In this document: positions 1 to 9,564 of the stretch, piece after piece
Layout: every line of letters starts with the position of its first letter
How positions within the stretch are numbered: the first letter of the stretch is position 1
From: an uncultured Saprospiraceae bacterium
GTDB lineage: Bacteria > Bacteroidota > Bacteroidia > Chitinophagales > Saprospiraceae
Assembly: GCA_937950315.1 (NCBI GenBank)
Contig: CALFDU010000001.1
Span: 89,928 to 153,927 of the forward strand
Reading direction: 5' to 3'
DNA length: 64,000 nucleotides
Notes under the pieces: model-generated
Told to the model about the DNA's origin: nothing
Database searches by the model: none
Seen by the model: only the letters and a program-made list of their open reading frames with translations
Position numbers and translations under genes: made by a program

Positions 1-2990
1 CGTACGATTCTATCCGTGATGACAAACTCTTGCTTGCCTCCTTTGATCAAAAGAAAATATACTCCATTAGGAATATCCGTCACATCGATTTCATTACTGC
101 CTCCATTCATTTTCTGAGAAAGAATGAGCTTTCCATTTACATCGATAAAGGTGGTAGTAAATGGAATGTTTTCATTCACATCAATAAAGATTTTTTCACG
201 AACAGGGTTGGGGTAGATATTAAAAATGAGACCATCGATTTCGTGAATGTCTGATAGGTCTGCTCCATCACAATCTTCATCGATATCATTGTCAAGTATT
301 TCTGGTGCACCAGGGAATACCGTGGCAGAAGTATCATCACAATCGCCTCCTTGCGTAATGGATCCTGTTGGTTGTTCGCAGGCAGAAATGGGATTCATCT
401 CATCGCCAAAACCATCCATATCAACATCTGGATAGTATGTAAGGAAAGACAATCCTTCATCTATGGTTCCATTGCAATTGTTGTCCAGGTCGTCACATAT
501 TTCAGGAGCACCCGGATAAATATTTGCGGAAGCATCATCACAATCTCCACCTTCAGTAACGTAGCCCATCGGTTGTGAACAAGATGCAATCATCGTATTG
601 TCATCACCGAATCCATCTGCATCATTGTCGAGAAAATAGCTAGTCAATGTAAATCCTTCATCAATCATTCCATCGCAATTGTTGTCCACGCCATCGCAAA
701 TTTCTGTGGCACTAGGGTTGATGGATGCATCAGTGTCGTTGCAATCCTCAACAGAATTGAAGCCGTCTTGATCTTCGTCTATGATGGAGTCTACACCATC
801 GCAGTTTTCATCTATTCCATTGTTGGGATTTTCTGGAGCATCAGGATTTATTAGTTCGTTGTTGTCATCACAATCTTGGTTGTTGTTGATATAACCAACG
901 GGCATGAGACAAGCAGTGAGGAATATGTCGGGATTACCAAAACCATCGTTGTCAAGGTCTTGGAACCATACATCGGTTTCAAGCACGGTGGGGTCTTGGT
1001 CGTCAATCAATCCGTCGCAATTGTCATCGATGCCATTGCACAATTCTTGAGCATTTAGGTTTACTTCTGGATTGGTATCATCACAATCAAAGCTGTCAGA
1101 TGTATAGCCTTGTGGCATACTACAGGATAGGACTGTAGCAGTTGGATTTCCATAACCATCTCCGTCGTTGTCTTGATACCAGATCGTGGCATTTTGTAGA
1201 TCAGGATCATTGTCATCGATCATACCATTACAATTGTCGTCAATACCATTGCACATTTCGTCAGCACCAGGATTGATCATTGGGTTACTGTCATCGCAGT
1301 CAAGCGCTTCAAGAGAGGTGCCTGGTGGCTGCTGGCAAGCTACTACAAAATTGTTGGGATCCCCAAATCCATCCATGTCTGAATCTACATAGAATGTAGT
1401 CATGGCAATTCCTTCATCGATCATTCCATTGCAATTATTATCTACTTGGTCACACAGCTCAGGTGCTCCTGGAAATATGCTTGGGTCATTGTCATTGCAA
1501 TCAACATCAGAAGTAAAAGAATCACCGTCGGCGTCTTCTAATTGTTCCACGCCGAAGGTGAAGTCAATAACAACTGGAAGGTGATCGGAAGCAAGGGTAG
1601 TTGTGTTGGATGCTAAATTGTAATTGCTTAGTTCTGTAGCAGTGAGATATTCAGTGTCAAGCACAAATCCATTCCGTGCTTGCATAACAGATCCTGTATA
1701 AAAAAGCAGATCTAGTTTGCCAGGATGATAACTTCCATTGGGGTTATTCCAGGTATAATTTCCTGGAAAACCTGTGACTCCAGGATCGGCGTCTTCCAGA
1801 ATTGAACCATCCCAGTCAGGAGCAAAATCTTGGCCGTACGTATTGTTGTCGACGATATCTCCGTTGATGAAACTGTCGTAGTTCTGTCTTAGTCCGACCA
1901 TGTTGAAGTCTCCTGTGATGATGGTGGGTGCATCTTCAGGATATGAAAATCCGGTCTGTGGTGAAGCTTCTTTGTCTCTGAGAACCGAAAGAAGATTGTC
2001 GATTTCATCTTGGCGCTGTGCGTCATTGGCGCAGCAAGGTAGGTGGACATTGTACACAATGATGGGTTCATCGTTTTCGTCGAAGAGCAAAAATACTGCA
2101 TTGCCATCAATGTTGTCCCAAGCTTCGATTTCGTATCGAGTTGCTACGATGATATCAGGATTAGATTTGGCAACATCCCAGTCTTGATTGCTAGGGAGAG
2201 GAAGCACATTATTGAGAATATTTCTTACCTCATTAGCCGATGTTCCATTGACCTCTTGCAATGCAATAACGTCTGGATTCATGGCAACCAATATTTTTTC
2301 AAATTCTTCTTGTCGATCGGGGGAAGTGATTCCATCATTGAGAACATTGTAGCTCAAAAATCGAGTGTGGTTTGGGTCTTTATCTAGATTGTATGCTGAT
2401 TCAAAGGTAGGATTGTTGCTCATCGTGTATTGAAAGCCTCCGCTAGTATTTGGAACCAGATCACCAGTGCTATCATTTTCTACCAAAATAGATATGGTGT
2501 TTGCCATCGTAGCAGAAAACCCACCTTCTGCAACAGAACGGTTTAGTGCCATCTCAAATACGGTAGAAGTAACCGTAGGAGAACTTAATGCACCGATCGG
2601 ATTATGGTTGACTTGGATAGAAGAGCCATCGGGATTGTTGATAAAACCCCTTCTTGCGCCATAATAATAGGTGATTTCTGCTCCTATTCCACCTCTTGGA
2701 AAACCAGTATTGGGGTTGTTGTCTGCATCGATGAATATCGAAATGTCCTCTTCATCTTGCATATCAAATTCAAAACTAGCCTCAAGCAAAATATAGAGTC
2801 TCTCAGCATCATTGGATACCGATACCTTCATGATATCCAACTCTTGCGAATCTCCTGCGTCGTCAATGGAAAAATCTGAATTATTCCAATCCGTAAATGT
2901 TCCATCAATAGATTTAGGCAATACCTGGCCATTGATTTGCGGTACGAATAAGAATAAACTACTTAGAAATATTATTACGGAAGCTTTCAA
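1..2990 (-). CDS. Secreted endonuclease/exonuclease/phosphatase-family protein with seven MopE-type metal-binding repeats and T9SS tail (3' end cut by window edge)
   Basis: The frame is open from about 2990 to the left edge, about 996 codons. There is no ATG near its beginning; the only sensible start is a TTG at 2988-2990, which gives a clean signal peptide (MKASVIIFLSSLFLFVPQ..) after an in-frame stop. Order of parts: beta-rich N-terminal domain (about 23-200); endonuclease/exonuclease/phosphatase domain (about 205-480) with SYNVLNDG, ALQEVN, NVHLPCC, ITGDFNM and SDHLPV, matching the family's Asn/Glu/His/Asp-x-Asn/Asp-His motifs; seven repeats of the form DxDxDGFGD..DCDD..PGAPE.CDxxDNNCNGxIDEG (about 485-913), as in MopE-type putative metal-binding motifs; then a T9SS type A sorting domain (IYPNPVREKIFIDV.., about 918 on) that runs to the window edge and looks nearly complete. 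I infer a cell-surface or secreted phosphodiesterase or nuclease. The substrate is unknown. Confidence 0.85.
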   Translation of the reverse strand, partial: MKASVIIFLSSLFLFVPQINGQVLPKSIDGTFTDWNNSDFSIDDAGDSQELDIMKVSVSNDAERLYILLEASFEFDMQDEEDISIFIDADNNPNTGFPRGGIGAEITYYYGARRGFINNPDGSSIQVNHNPIGALSSPTVTSTVFEMALNRSVAEGGFSATMANTISILVENDSTGDLVPNTSGGFQYTMSNNPTFESAYNLDKDPNHTRFLSYNVLNDGITSPDRQEEFEKILVAMNPDVIALQEVNGTSANEVRNILNNVLPLPSNQDWDVAKSNPDIIVATRYEIEAWDNIDGNAVFLLFDENDEPIIVYNVHLPCCANDAQRQDEIDNLLSVLRDKEASPQTGFSYPEDAPTIITGDFNMVGLRQNYDSFINGDIVDNNTYGQDFAPDWDGSILEDADPGVTGFPGNYTWNNPNGSYHPGKLDLLFYTGSVMQARNGFVLDTEYLTATELSNYNLASNTTTLASDHLPVVIDFTFGVEQLEDADGDSFTSDVDCNDNDPSIFPGAPELCDQVDNNCNGMIDEGIAMTTFYVDSDMDGFGDPNNFVVACQQPPGTSLEALDCDDSNPMINPGADEMCNGIDDNCNGMIDDNDPDLQNATIWYQDNDGDGYGNPTATVLSCSMPQGYTSDSFDCDDTNPEVNLNAQELCNGIDDNCDGLIDDQDPTVLETDVWFQDLDNDGFGNPDIFLTACLMPVGYINNNQDCDDNNELINPDAPENPNNGIDENCDGVDSIIDEDQDGFNSVEDCNDTDASINPSATEICDGVDNNCDGMIDEGFTLTSYFLDNDADGFGDDNTMIASCSQPMGYVTEGGDCDDASANIYPGAPEICDDLDNNCNGTIDEGLSFLTYYPDVDMDGFGDEMNPISACEQPTGSITQGGDCDDTSATVFPGAPEILDNDIDEDCDGADLSDIHEIDGLIFNIYPNPVREKIFIDVNENIPFTTTFIDVNGKLILSQKMNGGSNEIDVTDIPNGVYFLLIKGGKQEFVITDRIV

Positions 2991-3131
2991 AATACATGTT
3001 TTTGCTATCTACAAGATAGTGTATTTTTTTTAGTTCAACTTTGTTCTAAGAAGACAGTATTTCTAATTTATACTAGATGAAAATCCAGATTACGATGGGA
3101 AAATTAACTATTTGGATTTTCTAGACGCGAT

Positions 3132-3455
3132 TTATTCTTCTTCTGATCGTCTGATCAATTCTTCTCTTATTTCATCTGCCTTTTCTTCAAGATCTTCTTT
3201 CACTTCCTCATATTTCTTTTTAACATCCTCTGTGACACTTTCCATGGACATGCCATCCATGGAGTCTTTGGCATTTTGGTAAAGCTCGCCTGATTTTTCA
3301 ACCACTTTGCCAGTGGCTTCTTTGATGTCTTCCACAGCGTTGATGATGTATTCCTTTTCAAGAATGTCGTCCATGAATTTCAAGCTACCCTTGGTGGTTT
3401 TGGTGGCTGTTTTTCCGACTTTGGTGATGAGTTTGAAAAGGTCTTTAATGATCAT
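3132..3455 (-). CDS. Small acidic coiled-coil protein, YtxH-like character
   Basis: A protein of 107 aa, chosen from the ATG at 3455; a TTG two codons upstream would also work. The N-terminal ~45 residues are basic (KLITKVGKTATKTTKGS). The rest is a strongly charged amphipathic helix rich in E and K (DVKKKYEEVKEDLEEKADEI), ending in RRSEEE. No catalytic motif, signal peptide or clear membrane segment is visible. It starts 6 bases after the purB stop codon and is almost certainly cotranscribed with it. The composition resembles YtxH-like or apolipoprotein-like helical stress proteins, but that is only a resemblance and no function can be stated. Confidence 0.6.
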   Translation of the reverse strand: MIIKDLFKLITKVGKTATKTTKGSLKFMDDILEKEYIINAVEDIKEATGKVVEKSGELYQNAKDSMDGMSMESVTEDVKKKYEEVKEDLEEKADEIREELIRRSEEE

Positions 3456-3461
3456 GGTCAA

Positions 3462-4820
3462 TTAGTTGTATCCTGTGTAATTGGAAGGAGTGATGGCTTT
3501 AAGTTCGGTCTTTATCGCGTCGCTCACATCCAAGCCATCAATGAAATCATCGATGACCTCTTTAGTAATACGCGAATTTCCTCTGGTTAGTTCCTTCAAT
3601 GCCTCATAAGGTTTCGGGAAAGCTTCTCTTCTAAGGACCGTTTGAATCGCTTCAGCAAGCACCGCCATATTGTTGTTGAGGTCTTCCTCAAGCTTAGCTT
3701 GATTGAGATCCAGCTTAGACAATCCTTTCAATAATGACTTAAAGGCAATCAAACTGTGGGCAAAAGGTACCCCTACATTTCTCAAAACGGTACTGTCTGT
3801 CAAGTCTCTTTGTAGTCTTGAAATCGGAAGTTTTCCTGCTAAGAATTGGTACACAGCATTGGCCATGCCAAAGTTTCCTTCTGCATTTTCAAAATCGATT
3901 GGGTTGACCTTGTGTGGCATCGCACTCGAACCAACTTCTCCTTTGACGACTTTCTGCTTGAAGTAATCCATGGCAATATAGGTCCAGATATCTCGACATA
4001 AATCAATGAAAATTGTATTGATTCTTTTCATGACATCAAACAGTCCTGCCAAGTCGTCATAGTGAGCAATCTGAGTGGTTGTTTGGTATCTCTCAAGTCC
4101 CAAGTTCTTCTTTACAAAATTATTGGCAAAGGCAATCCAATCAATATTACCAAGTGCTACTTTGTGTGCATTGAAATTTCCAGTAGCTCCACCAAATTTG
4201 GCGAAAAGCTTGAGGGATTTCAATTGCTCCATTTGTATTTCTATTCGTTCTCTGAAAACGCGGAATTCTTTGCCTAAGGTAGTAGGACTGGCTGGCTGAC
4301 CATGCGTACGTGCTAGCATTGGTATCCCATCATACTCCGCTTCCAATTCTTTCATCCGACCCACAATCTGCTCTAAACCAGGAAGCATCACTTGTGCAAT
4401 AGAATCCCGTATCATCATCGGGAATGATGTATTGTTTATATCCTGTGAGGTCAAGCCAAAATGGATCCATTCTTTGGCTTCGTTGATACCAAAGCTGTCC
4501 ATGTTGTCTTTGATGAAATACTCAACCGCTTTTACATCGTGGTTGGTTACCGCTTCATGCTTTTTAACCGCCATGCAATCTTCATCCGTAAGCGCTTGAG
4601 CCCAATCCAATAGTTTGGTAGAAGTACTCTCATCTACTGGACTAAAATTTTCAATACCTGACTTACTCAGTGCAATGAAATATTTTATTTCTACAAGAAT
4701 ACGATACTTAATCAATGCTGCTTCTGAGAAGTATTGCTGAAGTTCGCTGGTTTTCTTGGCGTAACGGCCATCTATTGGGCCTATAGATTGTAACATGTTT
4801 CTTGATTGATTAAGCTGCAA
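3462..4820 (-). CDS. purB: Adenylosuccinate lyase
   Basis: A 452-aa member of the fumarase/aspartase superfamily. It cleaves SAICAR to AICAR plus fumarate and adenylosuccinate to AMP plus fumarate in purine synthesis, in the cytoplasm. Visible landmarks: the N-terminal SIGPIDGRYAKKT; KHEAVTNHDVKAVEYFI; the region GLTSQDINNTS with the substrate-binding TSQD; ARTHGQPASPTTLGKE, which holds the conserved catalytic His; and the family signature GSSAMPHKVNPIDFENAEGN, with the flexible catalytic Ser loop. Length is normal for the E. coli-like PurB type. The start used is the first Met; a second Met at residue 9 (position 4796) would also give a normal N-terminus. It lies 17 bases downstream of the acyltransferase gene, so it is probably part of the long minus-strand operon. 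Confidence 0.96.
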   Translation of the reverse strand: MQLNQSRNMLQSIGPIDGRYAKKTSELQQYFSEAALIKYRILVEIKYFIALSKSGIENFSPVDESTSTKLLDWAQALTDEDCMAVKKHEAVTNHDVKAVEYFIKDNMDSFGINEAKEWIHFGLTSQDINNTSFPMMIRDSIAQVMLPGLEQIVGRMKELEAEYDGIPMLARTHGQPASPTTLGKEFRVFRERIEIQMEQLKSLKLFAKFGGATGNFNAHKVALGNIDWIAFANNFVKKNLGLERYQTTTQIAHYDDLAGLFDVMKRINTIFIDLCRDIWTYIAMDYFKQKVVKGEVGSSAMPHKVNPIDFENAEGNFGMANAVYQFLAGKLPISRLQRDLTDSTVLRNVGVPFAHSLIAFKSLLKGLSKLDLNQAKLEEDLNNNMAVLAEAIQTVLRREAFPKPYEALKELTRGNSRITKEVIDDFIDGLDVSDAIKTELKAITPSNYTGYN

Positions 4821-4837
4821 AGATGCTTAAATTCTGA

Positions 4838-5716
4838 TTAATATTTAATTTGGGCTTTCCATCTTTTGTGAGTCCAAAGCCAATCACTTGGTTTGGCTTT
4901 GATTTGCTTTTCTAACTCATCAAAATATAGTTGCGTGAGCTGTTCTCCAGATTGAATTCCGTGATTTCTGTCTGCTAGTTTGACCGGTGTCACTATATAT
5001 CGTCCTCTTGATTCTCGATTGATGCTGTAGAACCAAACGGCCTTCTCAGGAAATTCCAAGGCGAATTCTGAACCTCCATGCAAAGCCAGTGTCTCTCTGT
5101 CGAAGAATTTTACGCGGTGTGCTCTTTCTTTGTTGCCAGGATTTTGATCTGCGATATAAACAATTGCAGTTGGTCTGTCATAGGTTCCATAGATGGCCGA
5201 CTTTGAATCATAGATGCTTACGAGTCCAGTTCCTGTTTTGGATCTGTTTTTGGCTATGAAAGCATTGATGTATTTATTTTTAAGCGGTTTTATCAGTCCG
5301 ATCGTATGGAATGGTGTTTGGGTAGAAATGGTGATGGTTGCCCATTCCCAGTTTCCAAAATGCGAGGAGAAAACCACTATGCCATTTTCGACATTTTCTT
5401 CTGATTCAAATTCTGGTGGGTTGTTGAATTGGTATCGATCGATGATGGTCTGTGTAGAAGTAAACGAACTTTTAAATGATTCTAAAATGATGTCGGTAAA
5501 GTTGCGGTAGATATTAGGTAGCCAAGTTTGTAATTCTTTGTCTTCTTTTCCTGGAAATGCATGATGTAGGTTTTTCATGATTACATCAAGGCGATATTTT
5601 ATAACTGATCGTAAAAGCCAAGCAAGCGCATCTGAAATCAGATAGAGTAATCTGAATGGGATCAGGCTGATGAATCTAGAAAAAAATAGGAAAGTAAGGT
5701 AACCGATAAACTGCAT
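4838..5716 (-). CDS. Lipid A biosynthesis acyltransferase, LpxL/HtrB family
   Basis: A 292-aa protein of the LpxL/LpxM/HtrB lysophospholipid acyltransferase family. These enzymes add secondary acyl chains to the lipid A precursor at the inner membrane. An N-terminal hydrophobic anchor (FIGYLTFLFFSRFISLIPFRLLYLI) is followed by the catalytic HX4E motif, seen as H119-FGNW-E124. Further family blocks are GLIKPLKNKYINAF, VYIADQNPGNK and the C-terminal LYFDELEKQIKAKPSDWLWTHKRWK, which is very typical. Its stop is separated from the purB start by 17 bases, and the 81-aa gene upstream ends 1 base before its start. This indicates a Gram-negative outer membrane. Whether it adds the first or second secondary chain cannot be read from the sequence. 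Confidence 0.92.
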   Translation of the reverse strand: MQFIGYLTFLFFSRFISLIPFRLLYLISDALAWLLRSVIKYRLDVIMKNLHHAFPGKEDKELQTWLPNIYRNFTDIILESFKSSFTSTQTIIDRYQFNNPPEFESEENVENGIVVFSSHFGNWEWATITISTQTPFHTIGLIKPLKNKYINAFIAKNRSKTGTGLVSIYDSKSAIYGTYDRPTAIVYIADQNPGNKERAHRVKFFDRETLALHGGSEFALEFPEKAVWFYSINRESRGRYIVTPVKLADRNHGIQSGEQLTQLYFDELEKQIKAKPSDWLWTHKRWKAQIKY

Positions 5717-5717
5717 C

Positions 5718-5963
5718 TTAAATTATTTCATCAAATTCATCGAATTCGTTTTCAAGCAGATTGCTTTCTATGCTTCCTCTCAAGGCATGCTGTGCTTCAA
5801 TCGCCTTTTCGATATGCTGCAATATGTCTGGTGTAAACGAAGATTTCAATTTCTCAATTTCATTCAATGGGCTTCCGTCTCGTAATTTCAGAATGTGCTC
5901 GATAAGGTGTTTTTCAAATTTGATACTGATCTTGCCATTCATCTGGAAGACCGTAATTTTCAT
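5718..5963 (-). CDS. Hypothetical 81-aa protein
   Basis: The open frame extends upstream to 6215, but the part before 5963 lies inside the DUF2520 gene and has a shadow-like composition rich in Q, K and R. I therefore chose the ATG at 5963, which gives MKITVFQMNGK.. and leaves a 29-base gap after the DUF2520 stop. The protein is short and mostly helical (KFEKHLIEHILKLRDGS, PDILQHIEKAIEAQHAL) with a very acidic tail (ENEFDEFDEII). There is no signal peptide and no recognisable catalytic motif. It ends 1 base before the acyltransferase gene, so translational coupling is likely. I do not recognise the family. Confidence 0.55.
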   Translation of the reverse strand: MKITVFQMNGKISIKFEKHLIEHILKLRDGSPLNEIEKLKSSFTPDILQHIEKAIEAQHALRGSIESNLLENEFDEFDEII

Positions 5964-5992
5964 TCTGGGATGAGCTATTTCGTCAATGATTC

Positions 5993-6766
5993 TCAAGCGT
6001 GTTTGTTTTGTATGCTGCGTGAAAAAACTTTGTAAAGTTGCTGTAATTCTGGGAAGTCCTTTAGTGATTTGGTGTGGTCGTCGATGACCGCTTGGTCGTT
6101 TCGTTTGGCAGGGCCTGTTTGTATGTTGCAGGCATTGCTGCTTTCTGCATTGGAAATGGTCTTGTTTATTAAGGGTAACAGTAAGCTGAAGTCGGATTTG
6201 TTTTTTTCTAACCAATCACTGTTAAGGCAAAATAGATGGTTGATGAAATTGTTCATGATCACGGCTGATAGATGCAGCGATTTTCTTTGTTTGTCCGATT
6301 TCTGTGTAGCAGTCAAGCCAATGCTTTCTGCAAGCTCTTTCAGTTTCTTTTTATTGGAAGTATTGTTCGCTGTGATGAGAATGGGGATGTTTTCCCATTC
6401 TTCATTTGTGATGTTTACAAAGGTTTGCAGAGGGTAAAAGACTCCATAATTGGGCAGTGCCTTTAAGCTCTTACTGCTGACGCTACCAGAAGTATGCGCG
6501 ATGAGCACCTGCGAGTTTTTAAACCTTTTGTGTAGTTGATTGCCGATGGATTCTATGGCGTCATCGGATACCATAATGAGAATCAAATCTACTTTCTTAT
6601 CTAGTTCATTTAAATCAGAAAGCGCAGATGCTTTTACTTTTTTAGCAAGTTTTCTTGCTTTGGTAATGCCTCGATTACAGACTTGATGTATGGTGTGACC
6701 TTCACTGAATAATTTAGGAGCTAGTTGATTGGCAACATTGCCGGCTCCAATTATTGAGATTTTCAC
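5993..6766 (-). CDS. Rossmann-like and DUF2520 domain protein
   Basis: A 257-aa protein. The N-terminus MKISIIGAGNVANQLAPKLF is a dinucleotide-binding Rossmann motif (GxGxxA type), followed by a predicted NAD(P)-binding domain (about 1-115) with LILIMVSDDAI and VLIAHTSGSVSS. The C-terminal part (about 125-257, with QKSDKQRKSLHLSAVIMNNFINHL) is the helical DUF2520 domain, which resembles the dimerisation half of pyrroline-5-carboxylate reductase and F420-dependent oxidoreductases. Substrate unknown. Its start overlaps the end of the ccmF-like gene by 4 bases (ATGA), which indicates translational coupling. Confidence 0.85.
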   Translation of the reverse strand: MKISIIGAGNVANQLAPKLFSEGHTIHQVCNRGITKARKLAKKVKASALSDLNELDKKVDLILIMVSDDAIESIGNQLHKRFKNSQVLIAHTSGSVSSKSLKALPNYGVFYPLQTFVNITNEEWENIPILITANNTSNKKKLKELAESIGLTATQKSDKQRKSLHLSAVIMNNFINHLFCLNSDWLEKNKSDFSLLLPLINKTISNAESSNACNIQTGPAKRNDQAVIDDHTKSLKDFPELQQLYKVFSRSIQNKHA

Positions 6767-9564
6767 AGCTTTGTTTTTAACCGTGAAAAAAAGGCAAAGC
6801 CAAATCCGGCCATCATCAAGATGCTACCCAGCCAGAATAAATTGATACCTGGGAATATAACCGCCTCAAGGGTGATCCAGTCTGATCTTGGTACTTCTTC
6901 TGCAATCTGAATTGGTATTGTCTGGTAATCACGTTTGTCTACAGCTGTTCCAAAATAGAATCTAGGCACAGAAGGATCAATGCTATAAAACTTGATGTGA
7001 AGTCCATCAATGGCATTGTATTCTTTTACTACCATAGGCTTATTGCCTCTGATAATATAGAGTGGTTCCATTTCTTGCCTTTCACCCGTTTTGTTGTTTG
7101 TAACAATCAACTGAGCTGAAACTGCAATATCTCCTTCTTCGGCAACATAGTTTTTGTGTGTAGGACTTGTGTTTATTCCTACCATCTGTACCGTCCAATC
7201 TAGATAATCAAAACTTCCGTTGTTTCCTATGTCGAAGTTGGCATATTCAAGTTTGGCTTCTTCTGTGAAATACGCTTCAAAGAATGAATCAGGAATCTTT
7301 GCTTTTATTTTTAGTTCGTTGATACGATCTGGATAGGTGTATATAAGATTCTTATCTAGACCCAGCGCTGGTTTCAGTTCGTAGCTGGTATCTTTCTCCA
7401 TCGCATTGAATTTCAAGTCTACTTGAATTCCAATATCATTGTTTTCTTTTAAGAAGTTTTTATTGTTTGGGTCGGTACTGATGCCTTGAACGATTCCATA
7501 GCAATTGCTTAGGAAGAATGTATCCCCAACCGTCAATTCATAAAGTTCGTACTTCAAGGAATCTTCTACTTCCTTTGCTAATTCGACGTCGATTTGAGAA
7601 GCGGGGAGAGAGGGTACCGTTGTGAATATATCTTTAAATAAGTAGTGCTTGGTATCTGGATTGGATGCCGCTACTTTGGTCATGTCATTGCTAAATAAAA
7701 CATTTGGATGTACCTTAAACTGATCCAAGGTATTTCCTTTTTCATCTACTTCCCTAAAGTCGATGTCAAAAAACCTCGTGTTGCCAATGATGGTATCATT
7801 TTCATAGGTGATCCAATAATTGTTGCTATAAAATGGCTCCTCTTTTATCAGCGTGATGATCTTGGCCAATGATTCATCTTCAACCAAACCTGTGAGTGCA
7901 AATGGATTGGAAGAGATTGTTTTTTCATTCAAACCACTGGTGATTGATCCGATAATCATCATGGCAAATCCTAAGTGCGAACTAGCCGCTGCCAATGACT
8001 TTAGTGATTTCCAATTCTTTGGAAACAAAAGGTATAAGTTTACAAGAATCGCAAAAACACAGAAGACGTTTAATATGAAATATCTAGCCTCAAAGAAATC
8101 TACCAAAAAGGTCATCAAGTAGGTTACAGCAACTGAAGCCAGCATGATGGCAGCGTTGGCTACCATAAATTTGTGCTTCATCTTATCCCATCCAAAACCT
8201 TTGTACCTCATCCAAAGAGCTGCACTAGAGAGCACAGTAACAAAACAAGCAATCCAGATTTGATATTTGTTGTAGTGAGGAATAGGATCATCGATCACTG
8301 CTCCTATGAATTCAGGATTGAAGAAGGTTTGTATTTTATTGTATACAGGAAGTGAGGTAGAAGCCGTAATGATTCCTCCTGAAAACAGTAAGACGATGGT
8401 TCCTATGTACATCCAGAATTCTCTGGAGTAGATGGATTCTTCTTTTTTAGGAGATGGTATTTGCCTTGAGCGATAAAAATAAAATCCTAGTGATAAAGCC
8501 AAGAATGTTCCTATCAATGAAACCAATTGCCACTCAAGTCCCATATTGGTAAATGCGTGTGCTGAAGTTTCTCCCAATACACCTGAGCGCGTCAAGAAAG
8601 TAGAGTAAAGAATCAAAATAAACGACAACAAGTACATCAGGTAACTGGTCTTGATGGAGTATCCCGTTGATTTAGAAATCAGATTGGCGTGGACTCCTCC
8701 GACGAGGATGAGCCATGGCACCAAGGACATATTTTCTACCGGATCCCAAGCCCAATATCCACCAAAGGATAAGGCCACGTAGGCCCAAGCACCTCCCATT
8801 AAGATTCCTGTGCCTAGAATACAAGCGGAGAACAATGCCCAACTCAACGCGGGCGTGAGCCATTCTTTGTGCTTGCCAGACCATAGCCCTGCAATCGCGA
8901 AGGCAAAAGGAATGGTGACAGAAGCAAAACCTAAAAATAAGGTAGGAGGGTGGATGGTCATCCAGTAATTCTGCAACAATGGATTCAGCCCATCTCCTTT
9001 TATCAATGATGCATAATCTGGATTGCTGAAGATCGGTGCGTCCATGACTTCTCTCAATAGCAACAATGGATTAGATCCTATTTTAATCGCTTCTTCTCCT
9101 GTTCCAATGTAAAGACCCAAAAGCATAGAAGACAAAAATGTCTGAACCATGAGCAAGGTCGCCATCACATGTGGGCCTATTTCATATTTTTTTCTTAGGA
9201 TAAACATACCTAATATGGCATGCCAGAACATCCACAACAAGAAGCTACCTTCCTGTCCTTCCCAGAATGCGGAGAAGATATATCGCATCGGTAGATCATC
9301 AGACACATGTTCAAATACATAGCTGTATTCGTACATTTTGTTGATCATCGCATAGAAAATGATGCCGATTACGCCAAAAATGGCAATGGATTGAAGGTAG
9401 AAACCAACTTTTCCGAGATTGTTCCAGGAGTTTTCGCCGGTATTGGCTGCTTTCGTAAACGTAAAAATGGAAAACAGTCCAGCTACAAATGAAAGTAAAA
9501 TAAGAATATGGCCTATCTGGCCCGGTAGGAGAGATTCTCCATTATATAGTGCTCCTAGAATCAA
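6763..9564 (-). CDS. Cytochrome c maturation protein CcmF/CcsA-like, large haem-handling membrane protein
   Basis: A 933-aa polytopic membrane protein of the haem lyase superfamily (CcmF, CcsA, NrfE), which presents haem to apocytochrome c on the outer face of the inner membrane. The tryptophan-rich haem-binding signature is visible as GGYWAWDPVENMSLVPWLI (around residue 270), with flanking conserved His in MTIHPPTLFLGF and GGVHANLI. About a dozen hydrophobic segments fill the first ~550 residues. A large soluble region (about 560-890) is presumably extracytoplasmic, and a final membrane helix (LFWLGSILMMAGFGFAFFSRL) ends the protein. It is longer than E. coli CcmF (about 650 aa) because of the soluble region. 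It overlaps ccmE by 4 bases and DUF2520 by 4 bases. CcmA, B, C, G and H are not in the window. Confidence 0.9.
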   Translation of the reverse strand: MILGALYNGESLLPGQIGHILILLSFVAGLFSIFTFTKAANTGENSWNNLGKVGFYLQSIAIFGVIGIIFYAMINKMYEYSYVFEHVSDDLPMRYIFSAFWEGQEGSFLLWMFWHAILGMFILRKKYEIGPHVMATLLMVQTFLSSMLLGLYIGTGEEAIKIGSNPLLLLREVMDAPIFSNPDYASLIKGDGLNPLLQNYWMTIHPPTLFLGFASVTIPFAFAIAGLWSGKHKEWLTPALSWALFSACILGTGILMGGAWAYVALSFGGYWAWDPVENMSLVPWLILVGGVHANLISKSTGYSIKTSYLMYLLSFILILYSTFLTRSGVLGETSAHAFTNMGLEWQLVSLIGTFLALSLGFYFYRSRQIPSPKKEESIYSREFWMYIGTIVLLFSGGIITASTSLPVYNKIQTFFNPEFIGAVIDDPIPHYNKYQIWIACFVTVLSSAALWMRYKGFGWDKMKHKFMVANAAIMLASVAVTYLMTFLVDFFEARYFILNVFCVFAILVNLYLLFPKNWKSLKSLAAASSHLGFAMMIIGSITSGLNEKTISSNPFALTGLVEDESLAKIITLIKEEPFYSNNYWITYENDTIIGNTRFFDIDFREVDEKGNTLDQFKVHPNVLFSNDMTKVAASNPDTKHYLFKDIFTTVPSLPASQIDVELAKEVEDSLKYELYELTVGDTFFLSNCYGIVQGISTDPNNKNFLKENNDIGIQVDLKFNAMEKDTSYELKPALGLDKNLIYTYPDRINELKIKAKIPDSFFEAYFTEEAKLEYANFDIGNNGSFDYLDWTVQMVGINTSPTHKNYVAEEGDIAVSAQLIVTNNKTGERQEMEPLYIIRGNKPMVVKEYNAIDGLHIKFYSIDPSVPRFYFGTAVDKRDYQTIPIQIAEEVPRSDWITLEAVIFPGINLFWLGSILMMAGFGFAFFSRLKTKL

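Noticed and set aside
230..1540. Regular repeat spacing that might suggest a CRISPR array
   Set aside because: The repeats are about 100-200 bases long, degenerate, in frame and encode the MopE protein motif; there are no short conserved direct repeats with unique spacers.
1..2950. Several plus-strand open frames opposite the MopE-repeat gene
   Set aside because: They mirror the repeats of the real minus-strand gene and repeat its periodicity, so they are shadows.
5964..6215. N-terminal extension of the 81-aa gene inside the DUF2520 gene
   Set aside because: The extension overlaps a well-supported gene on the same strand in another frame and is rich in Q, K and R, a shadow composition. The ATG at 5963 fits the operon spacing.
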